A stretch of DNA of 64,000 nt, from the NCBI GenBank assembly GCA_030681895.1, contig JAUXRI010000089.1, positions 1-64,000 on the forward strand, read 5' to 3'. Numbering within the stretch: position 1 is the first letter of the stretch; each line of letters starts with the position of its first letter. The stretch is from Myxococcales bacterium. GTDB taxonomy: Bacteria; Myxococcota; Myxococcia; Myxococcales; Myxococcaceae. The position numbers were made by a program, and so were the translations under genes. The notes below the pieces were generated by a model. The model saw only the letters and a program-made list of their open reading frames with translations. It made no database searches and had not been told where the DNA came from. Shown here in pieces: positions 1-8,977 of this stretch.

Positions 1-681
1 TGGCGAGACACCCACCTGCGCGTCGAAGGCTCGGGTTCGCTCCAGCTCGAGGCGCTCTTCCTGAGCACCTGGAAGAAGCAGAAGGGCCCGCGCTTCGACG
101 AAGGCAAATTCGTGCGGCCACGCGCGGCGACCTGCGCGGGCCTCGCCATCGTCGGCAACGACTTCGGCGCGCACCAGAAGCTGATCCGCAAGGCGTACGT
201 CGACGCCATCGGCCGCGCGAAGCAGCGCGTCTTCCTCACCCACGCGTACTTCCTGCCTCCGGGGAAGCTGCTCAAGACGATCTACCGGGCGGTGCGCCGC
301 GGCGTTCGGGTCGCCGTCATCGTCGCAGCCACCACCGACGTGAAGCTGGTGCTGTGGGGCACGCGCGGCCTGTACCCGAAGCTGTTGAAGAACGGAGTCG
401 AGGTCTACGAGTGGCAGGGGCGCGTGCTGCACGCGAAGACCGCCGTCATCGACGGCGCGTGGGCCACCATCGGCAGCTCGAACCTCGACTCGTTGTCCCT
501 GCGCCAGAACCTCGAGGTCAACGCCGTCGTCATCGACGCGACGTTCGGGCAGTCGATGGAGCAGCTCTTCGGCGAAGACCTCGTCCACTGCGAGCGCGTC
601 ACCCCCGCCACGGTGAAGAGCTACGGGCTGCTCCACCGAATGTTGTCGTGGTTCGCGTTCCAGCTGCGGCACTGGCTGTAG
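1..681 (+). CDS. Phospholipase D-family protein (cardiolipin synthase-like), 3' part only
   Basis: The reading frame is open from the first base, so the N-terminal half lies outside the window; 226 codons remain. The first visible residues (WRDTHLRVEG) look like the end of a first PLD domain. The second domain carries the HKD motif, with His at codon 144, Lys two residues later and Asp five residues after that (sequence VLHAKTAVIDG), followed by the usual GSSNLD segment. Enzymes of this family (ClsB/Cls type) join phospholipids through a phosphohistidine intermediate at the cytoplasmic membrane; a role in cardiolipin or phosphatidyl transfer is inferred. A GTG at 112 could be mistaken for a start but the homology begins upstream. 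No other gene is close enough on this strand to suggest an operon. Confidence 0.85.
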   Translation, partial: WRDTHLRVEGSGSLQLEALFLSTWKKQKGPRFDEGKFVRPRAATCAGLAIVGNDFGAHQKLIRKAYVDAIGRAKQRVFLTHAYFLPPGKLLKTIYRAVRRGVRVAVIVAATTDVKLVLWGTRGLYPKLLKNGVEVYEWQGRVLHAKTAVIDGAWATIGSSNLDSLSLRQNLEVNAVVIDATFGQSMEQLFGEDLVHCERVTPATVKSYGLLHRMLSWFAFQLRHWL

Positions 682-720
682 GCGATCAGCGTCACGCTCG
701 ACGTGTTCGACGCGAAGCCC

Positions 721-1092
721 TCAGCCGGCGCTGCGCCGCGAGCGCACCATCAGCCACATCGACGCGCCGACCAGCAGACCGATGCCGTACACGGTGAGCA
801 CCACGGCGCCGGCGTAGATGAGGCGCACGTGCGTCTCGTGGAGCGTGCCCGCGGCGTACGCCTCACGCAGCGGGTCCAACGCGCCGAAGGTGCGCAAGAT
901 GCCGGCGGGGAACGCCTCCATCGACCATGACAGCTGCTCGGCCCACCGCGGATTCCACGTGCGGCGAATCAGCTCGACGATCGCGCCGACCACCAGGTAC
1001 CCGGCCGAGAGCAGGGTCGCGTTGGCGAAGCTGATGCGGAAGACGGGAATCGCCGCGCTCGGCGGCGCGACGGGTGACGGCGACTCGTTCAC
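721..1092 (-). CDS. Small membrane protein of unknown function
   Basis: A 123-residue protein with two clear hydrophobic segments (roughly residues 22-40 and 90-112, the second ending in a basic MVRSRRSAG tail). Its GTG start at 1092 overlaps the TGA stop of the upstream TPR gene in a GTGA junction, so the two are probably translationally coupled and expressed together. I do not recognise a family. The short polar loop between the segments contains no Cys or His pair that would suggest metal binding. It could be an accessory membrane partner of the large TPR protein, which is an inference from position only. Confidence 0.6.
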   Translation of the reverse strand: MNESPSPVAPPSAAIPVFRISFANATLLSAGYLVVGAIVELIRRTWNPRWAEQLSWSMEAFPAGILRTFGALDPLREAYAAGTLHETHVRLIYAGAVVLTVYGIGLLVGASMWLMVRSRRSAG

Positions 1093-4000
1093 TTGAGCTG
1101 CTTCTTCAAGACGGGGACGACCTTCTTCACCCGCGCGAGATCCGGCTCGTTCTGCGAGAGCGTCAACACCGCCTCGTACTCGGGCAGCGCCTTCGCCGGG
1201 CCTTCACCGCCGCTGCGCATGAGGGCGTCGGCGTAGGCGAGCCGCGCGCCGGCCCACGACTGATCGTACTCGGCGGCCTTGCCGTACGACTCGAGCGCCT
1301 TCGCCTCGTTCTTCTGTTTGCGTGACACCTCGGCGAGCGCGAACCACGCAGGCGCCGAGAAGGGCGCCGTTCGGGTGGCGCTCTCGGCGTACTCGAGCGC
1401 GTGCTTCAGATCGCGCTCCTCGAGGAGCACCCGGGCCAGTGAGGCGTCGACCAACGCGCGGTCCCACACGGCGAAGGCCTGCTTCTGCAACCCGAGCAGC
1501 TCTTCCTTCGGCGTGGGCCGGCCGCCCTTCGCGGTGGGCTTCGCGTGGTGGGGCCCGACGAGGCCGCAGAGCACCTTCGCGTTCTCGCGGCGCGCGGCTT
1601 CGTACGCCTTGGTGGCCGTGTCGGCGTTGCCCTGGCGCACGAAGGCGTTGCCGATCTCACAGAAGGTCTCGGCGTCCTTCGGGTTGAGCTTGTTGGCGCG
1701 CTCGAGCGAGGCGAAGGCGTTGCGGGCGTCTCCGCGCGCGAAGAGCACCTGCGCCTTCACGCGGAAGGCCTGCACGTCGGCGTTGTCCTTCACGCCCTTC
1801 GCGACCGCGGCCTCGGCGTCTTTGAAGCGGCCGGTGTGGAGATAGACGAAGGCGGCGTCGACCCACGCGTCTTCGCTGGTCGGGTTGTCGGCCGTCCACT
1901 GCTCGACCTGCTTCGTCGCTTCGGGGAACTGGCCCAGGCCGAGATAGGTGCGCGTCAGCAGGTGCCGCGACGGGCCGTGGCTGCCGTTACGCTCGACGGC
2001 CTTCTGGAGCGGCGCCAGCGCGGTGTCGGCCGGCACGCCCATGTCGATGGCCTCGAGGTACAGCTGGCCCAGCAGCGCGTTGGCCTCGTAGTCCTGCGGG
2101 TCCTTCGCGGCCTCTTCGAGCTGGGCGCGCGCCTTCGTCAGCTCGTTGCGCTTCATGTAGACGCGGGCGAGGGCGATCTGCGCGGTGGCCTTGTTGCGCT
2201 TGGTGGTGGCGACGACCTTCTCGAGCGTCTGCACCGCCTTGTCGCCGCCCTCTTCCGCGGCGTCGATGAGGGCGAGGTAGACGACGGCTTCTGCCGGGTA
2301 CTTGCCGGCGACGCGGGTGCGCTCGAGCTCGGTGCGCGCGCGGCGGGTGTCGTCGATTCGCACCGCGGCGATGCCTCGCACCAGCGACACCTTGCGCTGA
2401 TCGCCCTCGGGCTTGACCCGCTCGAGCAGCTCCTTCTCGCGGCTGCGGGCGAGCAACACGCGGCCCAGGCCCTCCTTGGCCTCTTCGCTCTTCGGCCGCA
2501 CCTTGATGGCCTCGTCGTAGGCGCGCTGCGCCTCGGCCATGCGGCCAGCGTTTCGCGCGGCCATGCCCATCGCCATCTCGAAGTCGAAGGCGAGGTCCTT
2601 GTTCGCGGCGAGGCCTTCGGTGAGCGTCTTCGCGGCCTCTTCATGTTTCCCGGCGGCCGACTGCGCCCGGCCAAGCACCAGCGCGTACCGGCCCTTCATT
2701 GCGTCGGGCACCGCGGCGTTGGCCGGCAGGCCTTCGAGCTCGGCGAGGGCTTCTTGCGCTTCGCGGCCCAGCTCGAGCCGCGCCTCGGCGAGGCCCATCA
2801 CGCGCTGCGGGTGGTACTTCGAGAGGCTGTAGGCGGTGGAGAGGATGCGGGCCGCGCTCTCGTAGTCCTCCGAGATCAGGTAGTACTCACCCAGCGCCAC
2901 GAGCGCGCGCAGATTGCGGGCGTTGAGCTCGGTGGCCCGCTGCAGGTGTTTGAACGCCTCGTCGAGCTTCTTGTCCGCCAGCAACACCCGCCCGGCCTGC
3001 GCCTCGACGGTGCTGTTGCTGAGCTCCGAGCCGAGCAGCTGCTGCCGTCGCCCCTGCAGCTCGGCGGCGTCGGCGGTGAGGTAGTCGACGACGATGGCGA
3101 GCTCGGGGTGCGCCTCGCGAACCTTCGGCTTGTTCATCGCCGCCATGGCGGCTTCCCGATCGGTCAACGCCCCGCCGTGTTCGGCGTAGAGCATCGCCTT
3201 CGCCAGGCCGATGTTGGCCCACGCGTCGACGTTCGACTCGTCCATCGAGAGCGCCTGCTCGAGCGCGGTGATGCCGAGCACGTACTGCTCCTTCGTGTCG
3301 GCGTTGATGGCGGCGAGGCCGCGCGCGAGCGCCTGCTCGAGGTTCTCTCCACCGTGCTGTTTGCGCGTGTAGAGGAACGAGCCGCCGAGGGCGACGGCGA
3401 CCACGGCGACGGCCGCGATCAGGCCCACCTTGAGCCCGTGTTTCTGGAAGAACGTCTTCTCCTGCTGCCGGGCCTGGAGCTTCTCGCGCAGCTCGCGCTC
3501 GTACTCCTTCGCGATGGCCTCGGTGGCCTGAGTCGAGAACTCCACGCGCGGCGCTTCGACGCTTCCCGACGGCGGCTCGATGGAGTCGGGGATCTCGTCG
3601 AGCAGGCCACCCGACGACGCTGGAGGTTTCGCAGGCGCCGCGCGCGCGGCGCCCTGGTTGAGCCCCGGCATCTGGAACTCGCTCGTCGGCACCTCGGACT
3701 GTGCCGAGACCACCTCGTCGAGCAGCCCGCCCTGCTCTTTCGCCGGCATCGCGGGCGTCGACGGCGGCAGGTGGAGCTCGGCCGAGGGGATCACCGACGG
3801 CATGTTCGGGTCGCTCGGCACCGGCGGCGGGGGCGGCAACGGCAGGGGCAGCGGCCCGGGCTCGGCGTCTTCGAGCGCCTGGAAGGTGCTGGTGAGCCCG
3901 CGGAACGTCTCGGTCGACTCGGTGCGCTTCGACAGCGCGGCGAACGGGTCGGGCGCCTCGGCGGCGTACCCCTGCTGGAGCGGCAGCTCGGCCGTCGAGG

Positions 4001-4970
4001 TGCGATCGTCGAGGCTGCCCACCACCATCGGGAGCTGATCGTGGCTCGGCCGCAACGAGGCGACCACGACGTTGGAGGCGGGGATCTCCATCGTCGGCCG
4101 GTTGTCTTCCACGGCCCGCGCGGAGCCGGGCACCGCAGGCAGCTCCAGCGTCGGCACCGGAGGGCCCGGCTTGTGGTCCATCGAGCGGGGCGCCGACGGC
4201 CAGGCCTCTGGAATCTGCGAGGTCTGCGTGGGCATCTCGAGCGTCGAGCGGCCGGCCGGCGCCTCTGGCGTGTAGGCAGACATCAACACGGTCGGCTCTG
4301 CCCGTGGGTCGACCTTCGCAGGCGTGAAGGCGGCGAAGACATCGGGGTCGGAGTTGGGGAATTCGCCCGAGGGCGTCGACACGACGGGGACGACGCCAGT
4401 CGTGGGCTCGACGTCGCCGAGGGCCACCGGAGGCGCGGCGTGGCGTGGGCCGCTCGGGCGCGCAGGCGCGGCAGCCTCGACGGACAGCGGAGCCGTCGCG
4501 GGCTCGGCGACCAGCGCCTTCGTGTTGACCGACGTCTCGTCGTAGAGAATCGGAGCCGGGCCACCAGCGAGGGCCGCGCGCGCCTGCTCGACCCACTGCT
4601 TGATGCGCGCGTCGTTCGGCTGCAGCGCCGACGCCTTGCGCAAGATGGGGAGCGCCGAGCGGTACAGCCCCTTCCTCAGCAGCACCTCACTGATGAGGTT
4701 GTACGCGTGCGGGTTTTCCTTATCGATGTTCACCGCGGTGTCGAACTGCTGCATCGCCTCGGCCGCTTTGCCGCTGTTGATGAGGCCCTTGCCCCACAAC
4801 ACGCGACCCACGACGGACGACGGGTGATGCGCGCACCCCTGCTGGCACACCTCGATGGCCTTCGAGTTCTCGCCTTTGTCCAGGTACGCCCGCGCGAGCT
4901 CGACGAAGACGGTCGAGGTGGGGTCCTGCGAGAGCATCTGCTCGTACTTCTCAACCATCGACTTCGACAT
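1089..4970 (-). CDS. Giant membrane-anchored TPR protein
   Basis: About 1,293 residues. The start at 4970 (MSKSMVEKYEQML) is preferred over a longer frame to 5042 because that segment is the typical beginning of myxobacterial TPR proteins and the extra 24 residues are low-complexity. Order: three N-terminal TPR-like helices pairs (residues about 1-130), a long Pro/Ala-rich disordered region (about 140-480) with short acidic and Leu-rich patches, one transmembrane helix near residues 515-535 (VGLIAAVAVVAVALGGSF), and then some fifteen TPR units to the end. The C-terminal TPR array would lie across the membrane from the N-terminal part. The family acts as protein-interaction scaffolds in secretion, motility or cell-envelope assembly; a precise role cannot be read from the sequence. 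It is the first gene of a two-gene unit and is divergent from the lipoprotein at 5096. Confidence 0.8.
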   Translation of the reverse strand: MSKSMVEKYEQMLSQDPTSTVFVELARAYLDKGENSKAIEVCQQGCAHHPSSVVGRVLWGKGLINSGKAAEAMQQFDTAVNIDKENPHAYNLISEVLLRKGLYRSALPILRKASALQPNDARIKQWVEQARAALAGGPAPILYDETSVNTKALVAEPATAPLSVEAAAPARPSGPRHAAPPVALGDVEPTTGVVPVVSTPSGEFPNSDPDVFAAFTPAKVDPRAEPTVLMSAYTPEAPAGRSTLEMPTQTSQIPEAWPSAPRSMDHKPGPPVPTLELPAVPGSARAVEDNRPTMEIPASNVVVASLRPSHDQLPMVVGSLDDRTSTAELPLQQGYAAEAPDPFAALSKRTESTETFRGLTSTFQALEDAEPGPLPLPLPPPPPVPSDPNMPSVIPSAELHLPPSTPAMPAKEQGGLLDEVVSAQSEVPTSEFQMPGLNQGAARAAPAKPPASSGGLLDEIPDSIEPPSGSVEAPRVEFSTQATEAIAKEYERELREKLQARQQEKTFFQKHGLKVGLIAAVAVVAVALGGSFLYTRKQHGGENLEQALARGLAAINADTKEQYVLGITALEQALSMDESNVDAWANIGLAKAMLYAEHGGALTDREAAMAAMNKPKVREAHPELAIVVDYLTADAAELQGRRQQLLGSELSNSTVEAQAGRVLLADKKLDEAFKHLQRATELNARNLRALVALGEYYLISEDYESAARILSTAYSLSKYHPQRVMGLAEARLELGREAQEALAELEGLPANAAVPDAMKGRYALVLGRAQSAAGKHEEAAKTLTEGLAANKDLAFDFEMAMGMAARNAGRMAEAQRAYDEAIKVRPKSEEAKEGLGRVLLARSREKELLERVKPEGDQRKVSLVRGIAAVRIDDTRRARTELERTRVAGKYPAEAVVYLALIDAAEEGGDKAVQTLEKVVATTKRNKATAQIALARVYMKRNELTKARAQLEEAAKDPQDYEANALLGQLYLEAIDMGVPADTALAPLQKAVERNGSHGPSRHLLTRTYLGLGQFPEATKQVEQWTADNPTSEDAWVDAAFVYLHTGRFKDAEAAVAKGVKDNADVQAFRVKAQVLFARGDARNAFASLERANKLNPKDAETFCEIGNAFVRQGNADTATKAYEAARRENAKVLCGLVGPHHAKPTAKGGRPTPKEELLGLQKQAFAVWDRALVDASLARVLLEERDLKHALEYAESATRTAPFSAPAWFALAEVSRKQKNEAKALESYGKAAEYDQSWAGARLAYADALMRSGGEGPAKALPEYEAVLTLSQNEPDLARVKKVVPVLKKQLK

Positions 4971-5095
4971 GGGCGCTCGGAAGGCTCTGAGGGGCGAAAC
5001 AGCCGCGGAAACATACCCTTCCCGGTGCGGTGGGCCATGCACAATCGCGGGTGGCGGACTGGCCGCGACACGCTCGGGTGGTACCGTCCGCGGCC

Positions 5096-5566
5096 ATGCG
5101 AACTGGCGTCTTCGTGGTGCTGCTGCTCTCGATCCTCCCGTCGTGCGCCGCCTGGCGTGCCCGGCCTGACGTCGAAGAGCTCAAGCCCGCCATCGAGCTC
5201 TTTCACCAGCGGGCGCGCTGGAAGGACTTTCGCGGCGCCGCCGATCTGCTGGTGCCCGAGCGGCGCAAGGCCTTCGTGAAGGCGCGCACGAAGACCGACG
5301 ACGAGCGCGATCTCTTCATCACCAACTTCGATCTCGAAGACGCGAAGGTGTCGGGCGCTGGCGTCGCCGAGGTGGTGTCACGCATCAGCTGGTACCGGCT
5401 GCCCTCGAACGTCGAGAAGACGGCCACGGTCACCAGCGTCTTCGTGTGGCGTGACGGGAAGTGGTGGCTCGAGAGCCAGGACGAGGGGCCCTTCTCCGAT
5501 CTGATGCCTGCCCCCGAGCTGCCGGCGAGCGACGCAGGGACGGTCGTGGACGCAGGGGTTCTCTAA
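5096..5566 (+). CDS. Small lipoprotein
   Basis: A 156-residue protein. The ATG at 5096 gives a signal peptide with an LPSC lipobox (MRTGVFVVLLLSILPSC), which is why the longer frame from 5030 is not used. After the Cys comes a soluble domain of about 120 residues with alternating helices and strands, including WRDGKWWLES near residue 125, reminiscent of small NTF2-like or DUF4440-type folds; this is only a resemblance. The C-terminus is rich in Ala, Asp and Gly. It is divergent from the TPR gene across a 125-bp gap that must contain both promoters. No partner is evident. Confidence 0.75.
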   Translation: MRTGVFVVLLLSILPSCAAWRARPDVEELKPAIELFHQRARWKDFRGAADLLVPERRKAFVKARTKTDDERDLFITNFDLEDAKVSGAGVAEVVSRISWYRLPSNVEKTATVTSVFVWRDGKWWLESQDEGPFSDLMPAPELPASDAGTVVDAGVL

Positions 5567-5577
5567 AGGCGTCTTCT

Positions 5578-6228
5578 TCAGGGCGCGTAGCTGAGGGTCG
5601 GCAGTCGGCGGCGCACGAACATCGTCGCGGCGACGACCAGCAACAACGGCGCGACGTGGAACAACAACACGTGCCCGACGTCCCGATGCGGGCACTTCAG
5701 CTGCATCACGGCGAGCGACATGGTGCCGGCCGCCCAGCCCAACACCATCGCGCGAGACAGCCGGGGCGCGTGCTGCTTCGCCGCCACCAGCGCGATGCCT
5801 GCGGGGACGAGGGAGCAGACCAGCTCCCACGCGAAGCAGCCCGCGCGAGGCGTGAAGGCCGACAACTCCATCGAGAACAGCTGCGTCACCAGCACGGCCC
5901 CGCCCACGAGCGAGCCGAGGAGGAGTGGGCGAGACGTTCGCTGGGGCCACGGCGCGAGCCCCGCGACGCCGGCGATCAACGCGACGGCCAACAGCGCCAG
6001 CGACTGGCCCCAGATGGGCGCGCTCACGTCCATCAGAGACATCGACGAGTTGAACATGAAGCTGCCGCCACAGAAGAGCGCCAGCGTGACGACCACGAAG
6101 ATGGCGGCGTCGCGCCCCCACGGCCTGGGCGGGGTGTCGAGCTCAGCCTCGACCGCGAGCCGAAGCCTCGCCTCGAGCTCAGGAGGGAGCGGCTCAGACG
6201 AACTGCCGAAGGGATGCGGTGCACTCAT
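5578..6228 (-). CDS. NrsF/DUF1109-like membrane anti-sigma factor
   Basis: A 216-residue protein with a cytoplasmic N-terminus of about 45 residues and six predicted membrane helices. The C-terminal segment with a conserved Cys and two His residues (KCPHRDVGHVLLFHVAP) resembles the DUF1109/NrsF family, which holds ECF sigma factors at the membrane until a stress signal arrives. Its ATG overlaps the sigma factor's TGA (ATGA), the usual arrangement of a sigma/anti-sigma pair. The family call rests on topology, the Cys/His motif and the partner gene; I could not run an alignment. Confidence 0.7.
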   Translation of the reverse strand: MSAPHPFGSSSEPLPPELEARLRLAVEAELDTPPRPWGRDAAIFVVVTLALFCGGSFMFNSSMSLMDVSAPIWGQSLALLAVALIAGVAGLAPWPQRTSRPLLLGSLVGGAVLVTQLFSMELSAFTPRAGCFAWELVCSLVPAGIALVAAKQHAPRLSRAMVLGWAAGTMSLAVMQLKCPHRDVGHVLLFHVAPLLLVVAATMFVRRRLPTLSYAP

Positions 6229-6779
6229 GAGTCGAACTCCCAGACGTCCTTCAACAGCTCGCGCAGCACCTGCGTGCCGCGAAAGGCACGCACCTTGACG
6301 GCAGTCTCACTCGCCCCGACGGCCTCGGCGATCTCACCGAAGCTCCAGCCCTCGAGGCGATGCAGCACCACCGCCTCGCGCTGCGCCTCGGGCAGCTGCT
6401 GCAGCGCCGTGAGCAGGCGTCGTCTCAACCCGGCGTCGCCGTGCGTCGCGTCGATGGCGACCTCTCCCGGCTCGTCGGCGCCCGGGTGTTCCCGCTTCGT
6501 GCGGCGAAACCGGTCGCGGGCCGCGTTCGAGGCGATGGCGTACAGCCACGGCTTCACCTTCGAGCCGCGCACGAACTGATCTCTCGAACGCACGAGCGAG
6601 AGAAACGTCAGCTGAACCGCGTCTTCGGCGGCCGCGGTGCTCCCGGTGAGCCGCGTCAGGAAGCTCGTCAGCGGCGCCACGTGCCGGCGAAAGAGCAGGT
6701 CGAACGCAGACCGATCGCCACGCTGGAATCGCTCCATCAGGCCTTCGTCGGAGTCGGCGGCGGCCGGAGCAGCACTCAT
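6225..6779 (-). CDS. ECF-type RNA polymerase sigma factor
   Basis: A 184-residue protein with sigma region 2 (about residues 20-85, including DAVQLTFLSLVRSRDQF and the DNA-contacting KVKPWLYAIASNAARDRFRR) and region 4 (about residues 118-170, LPEAQREAVVLHRLEGWSF plus a helix-turn-helix ending in GASETAVKVRAFRG). It directs RNA polymerase to stress promoters and is presumably held inactive by the membrane protein encoded immediately downstream. The frame continues upstream to 6899, but the ATG at 6779 is chosen because the candidate promoter at 6831-6857 would place the transcription start downstream of the earlier start codons. Confidence 0.88.
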   Translation of the reverse strand: MSAAPAAADSDEGLMERFQRGDRSAFDLLFRRHVAPLTSFLTRLTGSTAAAEDAVQLTFLSLVRSRDQFVRGSKVKPWLYAIASNAARDRFRRTKREHPGADEPGEVAIDATHGDAGLRRRLLTALQQLPEAQREAVVLHRLEGWSFGEIAEAVGASETAVKVRAFRGTQVLRELLKDVWEFDS

Positions 6780-6830
6780 GGCGGGGCCGACCACTTCCCA
6801 CGAGATGGCAAACGCTGTCATCGACTCCGG

Positions 6831-6857
6831 TACGCGCCCAGCACCGTCCCCGGTTAC
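6831..6857 (-). promoter_or_regulatory. Candidate ECF promoter (GTAACC-N17-CGTA) of the sigma factor gene
   Basis: Reading the minus strand, GTAACC (6857-6852) is followed by a 17-bp spacer and CGTA (6834-6831), about 50 bp before the sigma gene's ATG. NrsF-controlled sigma factors such as Caulobacter SigF recognise a GTAACC -35 element with a short CG-starting -10 element, and ECF factors usually transcribe their own operon. The match is by eye. Confidence 0.4.
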
Positions 6858-6897
6858 CGCGGAGCCAGAGGGCTCGAACGCGAGGGACGCTGCGGAC

Positions 6898-6942
6898 AAA
6901 AAAAAGCGCCCGTCGACTCGGGGCCGGCCGAGGCGACGGGCG
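6898..6942 (-). terminator. Rho-independent terminator of the SDR/acyltransferase unit
   Basis: On the minus strand a perfect 9-bp GC-rich stem (6942-6934 with 6915-6907, extended by an inner stem) is followed directly by eight T residues (6905-6898). It lies 180 bp after the stop of the SDR gene at 7125 and before the sigma promoter. The rest of the 345-bp interval between 6780 and 7124 shows no gene. Confidence 0.8.
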
Positions 6943-7124
6943 TCGGGTGTTCCCCTATGGAACCCCCTTACCGAAGGGATTACTCAGCAACACCGGTGCC
7001 ATGCTGGACACCTTCCATTCAAGGAGCAACATCATGCGGTTGCCGCCGAGCAGCCTCGGAGAACTGCGACACGCCACCGCTCCAGCCTGACAGCCACGTC
7101 ATGATCGACTGAAATTCGGGCCGA

Positions 7125-8060
7125 TCAGCTGAGGTCTGAAAGCACGCCTCGAATCGTCTCGCGCATCGAGGAGCCGGGAGTCCAGCCCGTCTCTTTGCGC
7201 CACCGCGAGCCGTCGACCATGCAGAGGAACTGAATGTGGTCGAGCTCTTCGGGGGGGTAGCTGGCGAGGCGGTACTTGAACAACGACGAGAGCAGCCCGC
7301 GCGCGATGGGGTGCGGCACCGGCAGAGGCCTGGCGCCGAGCTCCTTGAAGCACGACGAGAGCGGCACCTCGCCCGGCCCGGTGACGTTGTAGACGCCCTT
7401 GAGCCCCGGCGTGAGCGCGGCCACGAGCGCCGAGCCGACGTCCTGCATGTGAATGAGCTGCACCATCGGGTCGAAGCCCATCAGCGTCATCGGCCGCTTC
7501 AGGCGCAGGTAGTTCGACGGCGCGTTCTTGATGGTGGGGCCGACGATGTGCACGGGCCGCACGACGACCGTCTCGACGCTCGGCTGCCGCCAGAAGAAGC
7601 CGTGCGCGAGCATGTCGACCTCGATGAGATCGCGCACCGAGGGAAACCGGCTGGCGGCCATCAGCGGCGCGTCTTCCGAGAGGAAGTTCGAGTTGTCTGG
7701 CGAGGGCCCGTAGACGTTGGCGCTCGAGAGCACGACGAGCTTCTTCACGCCGTACTTCGCGGCGCACTCGAGCACGCGGGTGGTGCCGAGCACGTTGAAG
7801 TTGTGGTGGTCCTCCGCGCTCATGCGCGGGTCGTGCATGATGCCCATGTGCACGATGGCCTTCACGGGCAGCTTGCGAAAGACGTCTTCGGTCTTCTTCT
7901 TTCGCAGGTCGATCTGGAAGTGCTCCACGTCCTTCGGCTTGCCGATGAAGGGGCGGCGATCGATGCCGGCGACGCGCTCGGTGCGGTGGAGCAGCTTCGC
8001 AACGACGCGGCCCAGGTTTCCCGAGATGCCGGTCACCAACACCACGCCGTCGCCGCTCAA
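7125..8060 (-). CDS. Atypical extended SDR / NAD-dependent epimerase-like protein
   Basis: A 311-residue Rossmann protein with an N-terminal dinucleotide loop VTGISGNLGRVV and a later SSANVYGPSPDN segment as in extended SDRs. The usual Tyr-x3-Lys catalytic pair is not visible where it is expected (the region reads SRFPSVRDLIEVDM), so it may bind a nucleotide without ordinary dehydrogenase chemistry. The start is taken as TTG at 8060 because this codon overlaps the acyltransferase stop in a TTGA junction; GTG at 8045 is the alternative. The pair is probably co-transcribed and may work in lipid or envelope metabolism. Transcription ends at the hairpin near 6900-6942. Confidence 0.8.
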   Translation of the reverse strand: MSGDGVVLVTGISGNLGRVVAKLLHRTERVAGIDRRPFIGKPKDVEHFQIDLRKKKTEDVFRKLPVKAIVHMGIMHDPRMSAEDHHNFNVLGTTRVLECAAKYGVKKLVVLSSANVYGPSPDNSNFLSEDAPLMAASRFPSVRDLIEVDMLAHGFFWRQPSVETVVVRPVHIVGPTIKNAPSNYLRLKRPMTLMGFDPMVQLIHMQDVGSALVAALTPGLKGVYNVTGPGEVPLSSCFKELGARPLPVPHPIARGLLSSLFKYRLASYPPEELDHIQFLCMVDGSRWRKETGWTPGSSMRETIRGVLSDLS

Positions 8061-8902
8061 AAGAAGATCCCCTTCCGCTCGGCGAGGCCCTTTTCGAGCA
8101 TCGACTGAATGGCGCCCTTGACGACCTTCACCTTCTTCTCGAGCTCGGCGTCTTCGTCGTCGGCGCGGCCGGTGAAGACGAGCGGCTCGCCGAAGTAGAT
8201 GCGGTACTTCGTGGGCAACGGAAACGGCAGGCCGTATGGCGTCACCGGGAGCGCCGGCATGCCGAACAATTTGCCCACGCTCTTGAGGTTGATGAGCGCT
8301 GGCGCCTGCTCCTCGCTGCCGACCACCGCGACGGGAACGATGGGCGTCTTCGTCTCGAGCGCCAGCCGCATGAAGCCCAGGCCGAAGTCCTGCAACTGGT
8401 ACCGTTGGGCGTACAGCTTCGAGATGCCCTTGAGGCCCTCGGGGAAGACGAGAATCGCTTCGTCGTTCTCCAGCAGCCGCCGGCAATTCTCAGGCGTGCC
8501 GACGATCTGCCCGATGCGCGAGAAGAAGGTCGAGACGTACGGCAGCGAGCCGACCCACTTCTCGACCATCGAGCGGACGATGCGGGGCGGCTTCGCCTCG
8601 GTGAGCATCGCGACGCCGATCATCGCGCCGTCGACCGGCAGCTGACCGCCGTGGTTCGAGACGAGCAACACGCGGCCCGTGGGCACGTGATCGAGCCCGT
8701 AGGTCTGCACGCGGAAGTAGTTCTTGAAGAGCCAAACGAACGGCCCGACCGCCGAGAGCGCGTACTCGAGCGACAGACCGAACGGATCGACGCCGTACTC
8801 GTTGGCGGTGCGCCCATCGCGCAGGCGCTCGTCGAGATCGTCGCGGCTCATCGCCAACGTCCACTGCCGAAGGCCCTGCTTGATGGTGTCGGAGAGTCCC
8901 AC
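8057..8902 (-). CDS. Lysophospholipid acyltransferase-family protein
   Basis: A 281-residue PlsC-like acyltransferase. It shows a variant of the acyl-transfer motif (NHGGQLPVDG), the GTPENC and FPEG substrate-binding blocks (residues about 150-170) and a C-terminal YRIYFGEPL segment. Such enzymes move a fatty acyl chain to a lysophospholipid or a glycerol-3-phosphate-like acceptor at the inner membrane face. The His-to-Asp spacing looks longer than the canonical HX4D, a feature shared by the myxobacterial branch as I recall it. The GTG at 8902 (MGLSDTIKQGLRQWTLAM) is chosen because the homologous N-terminus begins there. It is coupled to the SDR gene downstream and divergent from the SDR at 8978. 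Confidence 0.85.
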   Translation of the reverse strand: MGLSDTIKQGLRQWTLAMSRDDLDERLRDGRTANEYGVDPFGLSLEYALSAVGPFVWLFKNYFRVQTYGLDHVPTGRVLLVSNHGGQLPVDGAMIGVAMLTEAKPPRIVRSMVEKWVGSLPYVSTFFSRIGQIVGTPENCRRLLENDEAILVFPEGLKGISKLYAQRYQLQDFGLGFMRLALETKTPIVPVAVVGSEEQAPALINLKSVGKLFGMPALPVTPYGLPFPLPTKYRIYFGEPLVFTGRADDEDAELEKKVKVVKGAIQSMLEKGLAERKGIFF

Positions 8903-8977
8903 GGGACCGGTTCTAGCGCGCGACGGTCTCGGCGCAACGCCTCGCTCCAGGGTCCCGGGTGTGCAAGAAATCGAGCG

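Noticed and set aside
1545-5279. A 1,244-codon plus-strand frame opposite the TPR gene
   Set aside because: The opposite strand has a clear TPR protein with a normal start; the antisense product is Arg/Gly/His-rich as expected from GC-rich shadow frames.
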